This document shows, in pieces, positions 52,373 through 63,715 of a stretch of 64,000 nucleotides of DNA. Below the pieces are notes generated by a model, which saw nothing but the letters and a program-made list of their open reading frames with translations, had not been told where the DNA came from and did not search any database. Positions within the stretch are counted from its first letter, which is position 1; every line of letters starts with the position of its first letter. The DNA is taken from positions 3,835,563 through 3,899,562 of the forward strand of contig NC_089825.1 in assembly GCF_035046505.1 (NCBI RefSeq), given 5' to 3'. A program made the translations under genes and the position numbers. Source of the stretch: Tiliqua scincoides (Eukaryota; Chordata; Lepidosauria; Squamata; Scincidae).

Positions 52373-53648
52373 CGGTGGGGGCCCTTTGAAGGCCAGACAA
52401 GGAGATGTTTTGTTTCCTGCTTAAGCCATTTCTGCCCAATGCTGCATATACGCAACAGGGATCAAATGTGTGCACCTTTGGGCTGGGCAAAAATGGGTTA
52501 AGTGTGTGTGTGTGTGGGGGGGGGGGGAGATGCTGTACCAGATCCACTTCTCTGAGACATCAAGTGCAATGATGTAGAACAGGAAGGGGGCCTTGCAAAG
52601 GTCTGGCCCCAGAAAGGAGGTTTGGTCTGTTCAGAGAACAGCCAGAAAGGGTGCTGCAGCTCATCTGTCCAGCCAGACCAGGGGATACCATTCCTTCTTT
52701 GGTATCCAAAACTTGCCTTGCGCTGTCACCCTGTACATGTGTACCTGCAACTAAGTCCCCTTGAACTTGTTGGGGCTTGCTTTGAGTAGACATGCTTAGG
52801 TTTGTGCTGCTAGAGGCCACTACTTGTTCCTGAACTGGACTGAGGCCTGACAAGGAGATCTGAACCAAGGGATGCGGCTCTTTGGTGGAAAGGCCTCACT
52901 AAATGAACAACGTGTAGTGGGGTTTCTGCTATCCCCACAGGGTGCTGAAACACCAGCCCAGAGTGGCCCAGATCCAGCTATCAGTTCTGTGTCAAGCATG
53001 CAGCTCACTGAGTGGTCCTGGCAGTGCCGGGTCAGGCTGCTGCGGTCCTGGGGCAAAGCCTTGCCTGGGCCTCTCCTGACACGCCCGCCTGCCTCTAGCA
53101 GTGCAGCCACTCCTGGTGGAGTGTGATGGACAGCCTAGCCAGGCAGACCCTCTGCTGTGTGCGGTCGGCCTCGGTCTCGTCGCCCGCCAGCCTGCCTGGG
53201 CGGTCTGTTGCATGGAAAGGCACTGCTGATGCGCCTCAGGCGGCGGCCCGGCGGGAAAGCTCTGCCTCAGCTGGCAGGGCCCCCGCGGGGAGGCTCTGCC
53301 TCACCCGCCTCCCCGCCCAGCCACAGCCCCGGTTCGGGGCCGGAGCTTCAGCCCAGTGCGAGCCTCGTCGCCCCCGCGTGGCCCGGAGCCGGGGCGCGTC
53401 GTCTCCCCCGCCTGCGGAGGCCGCCCTTCCCGCCGGCGTCCCGGGCCGGCTCGCGAGGTCTCGCTCCGCCCTCTGAGCCAGTCCGGGGCCCCCCTCAGCA
53501 GAGCCTCCGGCCGGCCGGGCACGCGCACAAGAGCAGAGAACCAGCGTGTGGCGGCGCCGCACCGGAAACCGGAAGCGGGCACGAGCGGCGCGCTCGCTGG
53601 TGCGCCGCGACGAGTCGGGGTCTCCCAGGCAAGAGCGGCCGGCGCTGC

Positions 53649-53672
53649 TGCGCATGCGCGCCCCCTAGCGCT
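53649..53672. promoter_or_regulatory. Overlapping NRF1-like and CTCF-like sites
   Basis: TGCGCATGCGCG fits YGCGCAYGCGCR perfectly, and CTAGGGGGCGC on the minus strand fits the CTCF core. They overlap by a few bases about 160 bases before the gene D start codon. Motif match only. Confidence 0.5.
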
Positions 53673-53824
53673 GAGCGGCGGCGCCGGGACCGCCTCGCCC
53701 GCCTGCCTGCGCTCACTCGCGGCGGACCCAGCGGAGCGCGGCGCTTCCTCAGCCTCGCTGCTGCTGCGCGGCCGGCCGGCCGGAGCCTCGTCGCGCGCTG
53801 AGCCCCGTGCGGGGCGCGGGGGCC

Positions 53825-53851
53825 ATGGAGGGGGACGCGCCCGCCGCCCAG
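53825..53851 (+). CDS. Gene D exon 1 (MEGDAPAAQ)
   Basis: ATG in a strong Kozak context (GGGGGCCATGGAG), nine codons, CAG|GTGAGC, phase 0, inside the CpG island. Confidence 0.85.
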
Positions 53852-56800
53852 GTGAGCAGCCGCCCCGCCTGACAGGCGCCGAGGGGTCCGGGCCGCCCGC
53901 CGGCCGGCTCTGCGGCCTCGGAGCGCGCTCCCTGGGGGCCGGGCCCGTCCCCGCCGCCGGCCTCGCCCGCGGCGCCTCCCGCCCGCGCAGGGCCCCCGGG
54001 CCTCCCCCCAGGCGGGCTGTCAGCGCTTGGCCCCGGGCGGGGGACTGCGGGCACCGGGCTTTGTCCTCGGCGCTCCCCGGAAGGCCGCTGCAGGCGCTTC
54101 CCCGCCCGCCTCCCCTCTCCGCGGGGGTGGTGCTGATCTCCGCGCCGCTGTCACGGCTCCGCTGCAGCCCCCCCCAGTGGCCCCGGGCCGCCCCCGCCCT
54201 CCTTCCAGGCCTCGGTCTGGGGCCGCTGTCTTGTCCTCAGGCAGGGAGGTGAGGCAGGGCCTCCCCACCGACCACCACCAGGTGAGGTGACCTCACTCGG
54301 TGACAGCGTGGGGAGGCGCTGCCTCCACCCTCCGCTCACCCCTTTGCAGGGGGGCAGGTGAGGCAGAGTCTCCCACGCGCGAGTGTCTCACACTGCGGCG
54401 GCGCTTTTCGGAGGACCCTGGCGGGGAGGCTCTGCCTCACCTGCCTCCTCACCCACCACACATCCCTGCCTTGGTCACACAGAGAAGAGCCCACAGTACT
54501 GAAGGCAGGAGGCTCTCCTGGGTCCTGACAGCTTGGCACAGGAACAGTACCATGGCCAGTGCCCTGGACTGGGGGCCTCTTGGCAGCCTCTCAGCAGCAA
54601 AGCCCCAAGGGAGGCATGGCCACTGGGCTGCCATGGGATGGATGCGGGGGCCACTTGGGATGCTTGTTGAAGCTGCCTGGAGATGAGGGTACTGCTCAGT
54701 CTGCAGCCCCTGCACTGGGCCACATCTGTACTAAGTGCTTGTCTTGTGCGTTGGGGAAGGGGTGTGCACTCAGTCCAGTTTCTTAGCTTAGGGATTCCCA
54801 GGAGCCACACAGCACCTGAGGGGACAGGGAGTAAGGTGTGATTCTGAGGAGTGGGGATATGTTATGGGGGAAACTGTGACTGAGGCTACCATCCTTTTCG
54901 CCCTTTGAAGACAGTGGAACTTGCCTCTGAGTAGACATGCATTGGGCTTGTGCTGTAAGCCAGCCAGCCACAGACGGGGCTGAAGGTAGGGAGCAAAGGG
55001 CCTTGCTTGTTGCTTCCAGCTGCCTTCTGTCACAGCTTTGCCGTGGGAACCATAGTGCACTGTCAGGTGAGTCTCAATGTCCTCACAATCTCCAGGCCTT
55101 TGGCAATCAAGCTGGTTTATGTTTGTTCTGGAGAGTGATTCTTACATCATAGGTTCCTATCCCCAGGTAGGAGGCAGATCATGACTGGACCCCAGCTGCT
55201 TTTGCTATCTTGTATATGTGATGTATGTTTGAATTGTGTGCTGCTTGCGGGGGGGGGGGGGGCTGTTGGCCAAAAGCAACAAATTCATGTTAATGGTTTG
55301 CTTCTGATGGAAGGACCTGATGCTTCTTGGAATTCTGGTTCTGAGGCCATTGCCTTAGGGGAGAAAGGTTGGAAATCTTTCTTATGCAGTAGGGTTTTAA
55401 AAAATGCTCTGTCTAAAGTATGCGCAGTATCCATGAAAATAAATGTTTGTGTGCATATTAAGTTACATATCTGTTGCTTTGGGAACTGAGGTGGATATTT
55501 TTGTGGCTTGCTTTGATGCTTGCAACCTTCCATATTCAAGCAATGACACTTGAAAGTAGTTGGCTGTCCTGGTTTTGGAGACATTTGTAGAAATGGAACT
55601 TGGCTGGAGTTTATCTAGACTGCGATCATGAACTTTAATTCTCAGAAGTACAATGAAATGTTAAATTATAACAAGATATCTGAGTCTTCTTTAAAGGAAA
55701 TTGTCTCGTTTACTGTGTTTCTATTGCTTTACAAAAATTCTAATATAAAACAGTAATTTAAAAAAACCTTAATAGCAAAAATAAATCTGCTGCAAAAGGG
55801 AAGTTTGTATTAGTGCCTTTGTGTTCCAGATCTCCTTTAAAGGCATTTAGAACCAATCAAAGGAACCCAGATCCCTGCTGGAGGGCTCTGGACCCTGGAC
55901 TCTGAATTTGGCCAGGGGGTTAGAATGGAACCTCTGGATTCAGAGGTCCTGTGCCCCTGATTCCTAGATGCTGGAGACAAAGAACAAGAGGAGGGTGTCT
56001 ACATCGTGCCTTGCCAGGAAGGAATCAGGCCTCTGCCTCTTGCCAAATGGTACTTGAGGCTGATCATCCAGCAAGGCAGTTCCTGTATCCTTTCTTGGGA
56101 CCACTTCTCAAGTGATTTTGAATGTGCAGGAGGACTCAGAGAGCTGCTCCTGCATGTGAAGGAATGTACATCCTACCCTGCCCCACTATTGCAAGTGTGT
56201 TTTGTGTGAATTTTTAATGGATGTGCATTGCCTCTTGGTTAACCCACAAGCCAAACCACTTCCAGAAACAACTTGCATGCTTTGCCTGTTCACGCATGCT
56301 GTTTACAGGTGTATTCAGTAATGGGATCCGCTCATAGGAATGCTGGATATATCCTTGGATGTGCCCCGTCTGCTGTGGAGTTTGCTCTTGATCTTCAATA
56401 ACAGGTTTTTAAATTGCCACTGAAGGATAATAATTGATGTCTGGAGTATTGGAAGCATTTCACATACGTAAAAGTCCTTGCAGCTGTCCTGTGAGGTCTG
56501 TTGCAGAAAGGAGGCTGAGGTTGAGCTTGGTGACCTGCCTAAGACCATGCAGTGAGTTTATGGCTGAAGTACAGGTTGGGTCTGGACGAGAGCATCCCAG
56601 CTCATAGTTCCCAAAGTTCTCGTCCATTGCGCCATGCCTTTTTGCGTAGAGCAGTAGTTTCAAGTTTCCCAGGAGAAGCTGCAGTAAAGGGGCAGTGAAG
56701 AGAGATCTGGAGTAGTGAGTAACTGTGTCTGTCCTTCCGGGTAGAGAGAGTTTCCAAAGCCGTATCCCTCATGTCCCCATGAGTCAGTCCGTGCAAGAGA

Positions 56801-59800
56801 ATATGAGAGATTCTTTCTTCTTGATGGCTGGGTAGTCTGCAACGGTTCAGTTTCCACAGAAATGGCCACGTGTGCAGCAGAGAAAGGAAGTCCTTCAGAG
56901 GATCAGGTGGGAGGAAACTTAAAAAACATCAGTGGCAGTGCAGTTGTGTCCTAAAACCCCTTGAGGGAGCCTTCAAAAGAAGTGTCAAGAAACTATCCAA
57001 TACATGGGGGTCATGACTGGCTTAGAGACTGGACCTTGATGTTCACAGGTGGGGAGGTGCATTCATACTTTTCATATCTGTCCTTGTCAGCAGGCTTCAG
57101 AGCAAGACACGGAGTCCCAGCGACGGTTGTCTCCACAGTTCCCCACCAACTCTGACCGAACACTTGAAAGAGAAACGCAGACAGCTGAAATTTCTCTCAC
57201 CTTCATAGCCTCATTCCAGGCTATGGAGAAAAAGGTGGATTCTCATGCCACGCGGCTGCTAGACTTGGAGGGAAGGGCAGGAACGGCTGAAAAGAAGATC
57301 ACAGACTGTGAAAAAACAGCAGTGGAAATTGGCAACCAACTGGAGAACAAGTGGGCTGCCCTGGGGACCCTCATCCAGGAGTATGGGCTGCTGCAACGAA
57401 GGCTGGAGAACATGGAGAACCTGCTGAAGAACCGGAACTTCTGGATCCTCCGGCTTCCCCCAGGCAGCAAGGGGGAAACCCCCAAAGTGAGTGGTCATGG
57501 TTGAATAATGACAGACACCCCACCCAGTTCCATGGTCTGGGTATGCAGACATTATAATGTTTGGTTCCTTTTGTTTTCCTAGGAAGGATTTCAGTTTGTC
57601 ACAAACAACTTGGAAGGGGATGGACACAGTTAACACCCAGGAAAGGATGGGGAAGCAAGAAGCCCATTCCATGTCCCTGGGGAGGGTGGCAAATAGGCTT
57701 ATCACAAATATTTGTATTCATACTAACATTGAGAGCACAAAGATGGCCTGAATCTTTCTTTTCATCTTGATTGTATCTTAACTGACATGCTTAGTTGAGA
57801 AAGAGACTTGTGGGCCTAACAGCCATGCAAGATGGTTTTTTCTTTTAATTTCTGCATCCTTAAAAATTCTAGGTTTTGCTGTTTGGAATAGATTATGAAA
57901 TTTGCCTATAATTTTTTATGTTGCTTGATGTATCATTGTGCAGGGGGGATCAGTTCTTGGTTGGTTTGATTTTTTAGAAGTCTGCCATCCTGTGTGTGCT
58001 GCTTGGAAATATATTATTTTGAATTAAGTGGAACTTATGACTGAGTAAACCTGCATAGGATCTGGCAGTTAACTTTAAAATAAAGACAGGAGAAAGAAAG
58101 GGAATGTCAGCCAAATGCAGGGAAATGTGTGCCAGTCATCATTGGCCCTCTACCCATGGTGAAATGTCTTAAGTTACTCCAGGTGCAATCCTATCATGCT
58201 CTGGAACAGGCAACCCAAGAGGCTTGTGCTGTATCCAGTGCAGGATAGGTGCCCAAAGTGGCTCAGTCAGAGGTAAGGGGAAACTCTTCCCCTTACCTCC
58301 AGGTAAGCCACTGCAGCTCCTATGGGCCTCCTCGGACATGTGCCGCCTGCTGAGGTGAGAGGAGTGGCTTGCCGCCTCCGAGGAGAGAGGAGTGGCTTGA
58401 AGCTGCTCTGCGCTGCTCAGACCCCTGCATCCGCCAAGCTCATCAAGCAAATGTGCTTGATGGTACGTTTGCAACCCTCTTACGCTGGCGCAAGGGACTT
58501 GTGCCAGCCTAATGTGCAGTCAGGATTGCACTGTCCATTGCATATCCAACTCAGCAGTACATTTCACAGACACTGTTGTCTTAACTGGCCCTAAGTATGT
58601 GGGAGAAGTTGCTACTATTCCTCTCTTGGTATTCAAATGCCCTCTTGTCCTCTCAGTTCTGCATCCTGCTCTGGGTCTGTCACCCCATCCGTAATTAAGG
58701 TCCGTAATTCAAGGGACCTTGAATTACCCCATCCGTAATTCAAGGGAGGGCACCAGGATGAGGTCTCTTGTTATCAGGTCTGCTCCCTGGGGCATTTGTT
58801 GGGCCGCTGTGAGATACAGGAAGCTGGACTAGATGGGCCTTTGGCCTGATCCAGCGGGGCTTTTCTTATGAAGATACAAAGATGGCATTGGGGGAAGCAG
58901 AGCTGATAATCTGTTCTGATTGTTGATTCTGTTGCTATAATATTTCAACAGGTTTTTGATGTTGACTACTTGCATCTCTGTGCTGTGGGCTACTTTGAGC
59001 TCCCTCACAAAAAAACAGCAGGATTAACAGTTTTTAAATAAAGGATGTTGGGAATGGGTTCTTGGGTTGCTACCCAAGCTGCTAGGTAGAGCTGTCTCGC
59101 TCTGTGTTCTGGAGGCCATCCTAGCCATGGAACTTCTCTGTTTTTAAAGCACTGCTCTCTGTGTTGATACTCCTACACTGCCTGATTCAAAGGGTCGGTC
59201 TTTGCCATTAATTTGCTTTGCTCTCTCGGGAAGTCCTGTAATGCTTTGGATGTGGATTTCAATTTCCTGTAAGCTGCTGGGCATCTTCATGACATTTGGT
59301 TCTGCCAGTTCTTGGGTAGAGGTTGTTTGTTTCTGGTGAGTACGATAGGAGGACAGTCTACTGAACACAAAGGGCTTACTTTTGAATAAAATGAATAAAA
59401 CCGTTTCCATATACCTGTATTCAGGGGGCCACAGATCTTTGAGTTCATAACAAGTGGTCCCTCAGTATCCAAGGGATGATTTAGTGACCGTGATTGTGTG
59501 TGGTCTGGTTCAGATCCCAAATCACCTACTGACCACCTGGCTGATTTGGGATAAGTGGCTGGTTCTCAACATCATTTCCTCACCTACAGTTTGGTGTGAA
59601 GGTGATGCGAGTCCTTGTAATAAGGCAAATGCCTGTGATTTATTTTGGACCACAAATGTCAAGTATGGATCCCAGTTACTGCAAAGGCTACTGTGGAATG
59701 TGATGTTGACCAGAAGCATTTCAGGTCATTGTAAATGTGCAACTCTGTTGGTTCCAGGTGCCCGTGACGTTTGATGATGTGTCTGTCTATTTCAATGAGA

Positions 59801-59884
59801 AAGAGTGGGAGAAACTGGAGGAGTGGCAGAAGGAGCTCTACAAGAACTTGATGAAGGGGAACCATGAGTCTCTCATCTCTCTGG
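53825..59884 (+). CDS. Gene D: HUB-KRAB zinc-finger gene, 5' part (continues past the window)
   Basis: Exons 53825-53851 (MEGDAPAAQ), 57094-57486 (HUB) and 59758-59884 (KRAB-A) join in phase to 182 residues. The HUB module reads [21 protein letters not shown] ... [44 protein letters not shown] keeps the DV pair, closer to the consensus than B or C. It ends NHESLISLG. No KRAB-B or finger exon was found before 64,000, so these must lie to the right. The stretch after the KRAB exon is filled with old and young CR1 copies. Same clade as B and C. Confidence 0.87.
54384..54450 (+). repeat. GC-rich repeat unit shared with gene B intron 1
   Basis: GTGTCTCACACTGCGGCGGC, GCGCTTTTCGGAGGACCC and GCGGGGAGGCTCTGCCTCAC match the right arm of the palindrome at 24,333-24,406. 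A GCGGGGAGGCTCTGCCTCAC piece also lies at 53,286. Confidence 0.7.
54460..57093 (+). other. Gene D intron 1 remainder
   Basis: No exon or well-defined element. Contains CTGAGTAGACATGCATTGGG (about 54,928) of a type seen in reptile repeats, and a poly-G run at about 55,250-55,262. Confidence 0.4.
57094..57486 (+). CDS. Gene D exon 2: HUB (DUF3669) domain
   Basis: The acceptor is a tandem GTCAGCAG (exon from 57,091 or 57,094, one Gln difference); donor AAA|GTGAGT, 393 nt. Reads [19 protein letters not shown] ... [11 protein letters not shown]. Confidence 0.94.
58180..58533 (+). mobile_element. Non-autonomous DNA transposon (CAGGTGCAATCCT ends)
   Basis: Left end CAGGTGCAATCCTAT and right end AGGATTGCACTG are inverted. 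The internal segment matches 20,220-20,400 in reverse. Short ends starting CAG suggest hAT. No coding. Confidence 0.55.
58683..58872 (+). mobile_element. CR1/L3 tail with rearranged 5' junction
   Basis: The tail (CAAGGGAGGGCACCAGGATG to CCAGCGGGGCTTTTCTTATG) starts near 58,741. Before it, GTAATTCAAGG and CCTTGAATTAC form an 11-bp hairpin, and CCCCATCCGTAATT is repeated at 58,683 and 58,727. Confidence 0.8.
59758..59884 (+). CDS. Gene D exon 3: KRAB A-box
   Basis: Acceptor TTGGTTCCAG, donor G|GTAAGG, 127 nt, [17 protein letters not shown] ... HESLISLG, phase 1 end. Confidence 0.95.
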
Positions 59885-60237
59885 GTAAGGTCATGTGAGT
59901 CGCTGCCAGTCTACTACACTGGAGGGGGCCTTTCTTGTTTTTTTGGTTTGAGGCGGATTTGATGCAAGTGGCCAGCCATCTTTTAAAGGCAGCCGTTATT
60001 TGCACCAAGGTCCAGATAATCACGGGTTGCCTGCTGCTGGGAATAAATGGTGCAACTCTCTTAGGGTATCACCTCTTCATCTGGGCAATGGTTTTAGCAT
60101 TGGGAAGCTTGTTCCACTCTTATTTGTCTCTCCTGCTGTTCTTTCGTTATGGGAGTCAAAGCAGCCACAAATAGAAAGGTACAGTAAGACAAACAGCAGC
60201 AATTAACACCAACATTCTGCTCTACTTTCTGCACATA

Positions 60238-61300
60238 GAATCATAGACTGTTGGAAGGTACCTTGGTAGGCATCTAGTCCAACCCTTCAGTACAAGTAAC
60301 GGCACAGCATCTCTGACAGGTGGCCAACCAGCCTCTGCTGGAAAACCTATAAGGAGGCAGAGCCCCCAGCTGCAGGAGGCAGGCGAAGCCAGAGCTGGGC
60401 AGCTCTGACACTTTGGACAGTCTTGTTCATGTCTGAATTGAATCTTCTTCCTTGGTGTTCAACTCTTTGGTTCTAGTCCTGCCCTCAGGAGCCAGAGAGA
60501 GTAAGCCTGCTCCTTCTTTGGCATGTCAGTACCTGAACTTCTGATCTGTTGCCTCTTCCTATAGTCATCATTTCTCCAGGTTCGAATACTTAGCTGAAAA
60601 GAGTTCCTCACAAGAGTTCTTGGTTTCCAGATTCCTCACCTTCCTAGTTACCCTCCTCCAGATCCCCTTCAGCTTATCAATTACCTTTTTAAAACATGTT
60701 GTCCAAAACTGGGTGTAGGTCCAACTAGTGAATCTAACTAGTGAGGTCTAACTAGTGAATGGTAGAGAGGACTTCTCATACTCTGAATTTTTTGTTTTTA
60801 TGTATTTAATACATTTTAAATAAATAATTTAAATACTTTCTCTGTTTCTGTTAATGCAGCCCAGGATTGCATTAGCTTTTTTTTTTTTTTGCAGTCACAA
60901 CACAGTGTTCACACTTGCTCCTCCCCCATTCTGTACATTTGCCTCTGTTTATTTATACCTGCATGCAGGACTTTACATTATTTCTTTTGAACTTTATCTT
61001 GTTAGCATGCATCCAGTGATTGAACCTGTCACAATAATTTTGAATCCTGACATGATCTTTCAGATTCCCCCCTCCCGCTTTGCATCATCTGCAAATTTGA
61101 TAAGCATCCCCTTTACCCACTCCCACCCTCCAGGTCATTTAAAAAACAGCATCGTGCTTAAGAAAGAGCCCTGTGGCAGCTCACTGGATACCTCCTGCTA
61201 GACTGATGTGGAGCCATTAATTAGCACTTGTCGGGAACAGTTCAACCAGTTTTGAACCCACCTAACAGGAGTACCATCTAGCCCAGTGGTACTCAAACTG
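60238..61300 (-). mobile_element. Ancient CR1/L3-related element, antisense
   Basis: Begins ATCATAGACTGTTGGAAGGT ... CATCTAGTCCAACCC, the reverse of an old CR1 3' end, and later holds GAGCCCTGTGGCAGCTCACT and AACCAGTTTTGAACCCACCT, phrases typical of old CR1-like UTR/ORF sequence. Heavily diverged; edges approximate. Confidence 0.45.
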
Positions 61301-61969
61301 GTGGGTTGCGTCCCACCAGCTTGTGTAACACTGCTTCTGGCCCCTTAAGGGATAAGGTAAGGGAAGAGGCAGTGACGTGATCTCCAGGATCGTGTTGCTA
61401 ATGGAGCAAAGGAGGGGTGCTTTTACTTACAGAGGGCTGCTGCAAAATCTGTAGCAGGTAGCCCCACGCAGCCCTTCGCAGGGCTCCCCGAGTCTTAGAC
61501 TGTTGAAAAAAAGTGATCACAAACCACTTCCGATTTGTGCTCACAACCAGGATGTTGTTTGTGATCCCTTTTTTTCAACAGTTTAAGGCTTGGGGAGCCC
61601 TGCAGATGGCTGCGTGGGGCTCACACAACTTCTGGACATTGCAGCAGCCCTTGCTCTGTAAGTAAAAGCATCCCCTTCTCCGCCATTAGCCACACAGTCC
61701 TGGGGATCGCAGTGCTGCTTTCACACCCCTCCCCCACAAAGACTTACCTTGGAAGTTTTATTCCCAAGAAGTTTGAGAACCCCGGATCCAGCCCATGCTT
61801 TACAATTTTATCCACAATGAAATTACTCTGGCTTGACTTGTTTGTAACAAACCCCTACTGGCTCCTAGAAATCACCCCATTGTTTACCAAATGCTCACAG
61901 ACATCCCACTTAGTAGATGATGATGATGTAGTCATCGTCATCGTCGTATATACTGCTTTTGAGGAACAA

Positions 61970-63715
61970 GTTTTGAGAGACGAGTTGCATATTTTAGTCA
62001 AGAGATCAGCAACTTCATTCTTCAATTCCTTAATAACTCTTGGGTGGATGCTGTCACCAGGCCCTGATGACATCCACCCAAGAGTTATTAAGGAATTGAA
62101 GAATGAAGTTGCTGATCTCTTGACTAAAATATGCAACTTGTCCCTCAAAACGGCCACAGTGCCAGAGAACTGGAGGATAGCAAATGTCACACCGATTTTT
62201 AAAAAGGGAAGGAGGGGGGACCCGGGAAACTATAGGTCAATCAGCCTAACCTAGTATAGATACCAGGTAAGATGGTGGAACGCCTCATCAAAGATATAAT
62301 CTCAGAACACATAGATGAACAAGCTTTGCTGAGGGAGAATCAGCCTGGCTTCTGTAAGGGTAAGTCTTGCCTCACGAACCTTTTAGAATTCTTTGAAAAG
62401 GTCAACAGGCATGTGGATGCGGGAGAACCCATGGACATTATATATCCGGACTTTCAGAAGGCGTTCAACACAGTCCCTCACCAAAGGCACTGAAAAAACT
62501 CCACAGTCAGGGAATTAGAGGACAGGTCCTCTCCTGGATTGAGAACTGGTTGAAGACCAGGAAACAGAGAGTGGGTGTCAATGGGCAATTTTCACAGTGG
62601 AGAGAGGTGAAAAGCGGTGTGCCCCAAGGATCTGTCCTGGGACTGGTGCTCTTCAACCTCTTCATAAATGACCTGGAGACAGGGTTGAGCAGTGAGGTGG
62701 CCAAGTTTGCAGACGACACCAAACTTTTCCAAGTGGTGAGAACCAGAAGTGATTGTGAGGAGCTCCAGAAGGATCTCTCCAAACTGGCAGAATGGGCAGC
62801 AAAATGGCAGATGCGTTTCAATATCAGTAAGTGTAAAGTCATGCACATTGGGGCAAAAAATCAAAACTTCACATATAGGCTGATGGGTTCTATGCTGTCT
62901 GTGGCAGAACAGAAGAGAGATCTTAGGGTGGTGATGGACAAGTCAATGAAAGTGTCGACCCCATGTGTGGCGGCAGTAAAGAAGGCCAATTCTATGCTTG
63001 GGATCGTTAGAAAAGTTATTGAGAACAAAACGGCTAATATTATAATGCCATTGTACAAATCACTGTTAAGGCCACACCTGGAATATTGTGCCTCGTTCTG
63101 GTCGCCACATCTCAAAAAGGACATAGTGGAAATGGAAAAGGTGCAAAAGATAGTTACTGGGCTGGGGCACCTTCCTTATGAGGAAAGGCTATGGCGTTTG
63201 GGCCTCTTCAGCCTAGAGAAGAGACGCCTGAGGGGGGACATGATTGAGACATACAAAATTATGCATGGGAAGGATAAAGTGGATAGAGAGATGCTCTTTA
63301 CACTTTCACATAACACCGGAACCAGGGGACATCCACTAAAATTGAGTGCGGACAGACAAAAGAAAATATTTCTTTACTCAGTGTGTGGTTGGTCTTTGGA
63401 ACTCCTTGCCGCAGGATGTGGTGACGGCATCTGTCCTAGATGCCTTTAAAAGGGGATTGGACAAGTTTCTGGAGGAAAAATCCATTACGGGTTACAAGTC
63501 ATGATGCGTATGTGCAACCTCCTGATTTTAGAAATGGGCTATGTCAGAATGCCAGATGCAAAGGAGGGCACCAGGATGCACGTTTCTTGTTGTCTGGTGT
63601 GCTTCCTGGGGCATTTGGTGGGCCGCTGTGAAATGCAGGAAGCTGGACTAGATGAGCCTATGGCCTGATCCAGTGGGGCTGGATCTTATGGGGTGGGGCA
63701 TGGTTCTTATGTTCG
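61970..63715 (+). mobile_element. CR1/L3 LINE, 5'-inverted (twin-primed) copy
   Basis: The sense part runs from the reverse transcriptase (CATCCACCCAAGAGTTATTA at 62,071) through FADD (62,712-62,723) to the 3' UTR. It is preceded by an 81-nt inverted copy of its own start (61,970-62,050) with a 20-nt spacer. A small insertion near 62,250, a frameshift near 62,490 and a short deletion near 63,150 break the frame. It lies within an older (ATT)n-type repeat, whose pieces flank it (TATACTGCTTTT left, CAGTTTACAG right). Confidence 0.92.

Larger units (their letters stand above)
53150..54450. promoter_or_regulatory. CpG island promoter of gene D
   Basis: CpG-dense region around the ATG at 53,825. 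Upstream motifs: two ETS cores CCGGAA at 53,562 and 53,569, an NRF1-type palindrome TGCGCATGCGCG at 53,649-53,660, and next to it GCGCCCCCTAGCG, whose reverse (CGCTAGGGGGCGC) resembles the CTCF core. Confidence 0.7.

Noticed and set aside
53356-54252. 298-codon frame in the gene D CpG island
   Set aside because: GC-driven; runs through the true exon 1 and its donor without domain content.
59444-59490. Possible fourth Tigger-like MITE end (GTCCCTCAGTATCCAAGGG)
   Set aside because: Only one end is similar and no partner end was found; left out of the family count.
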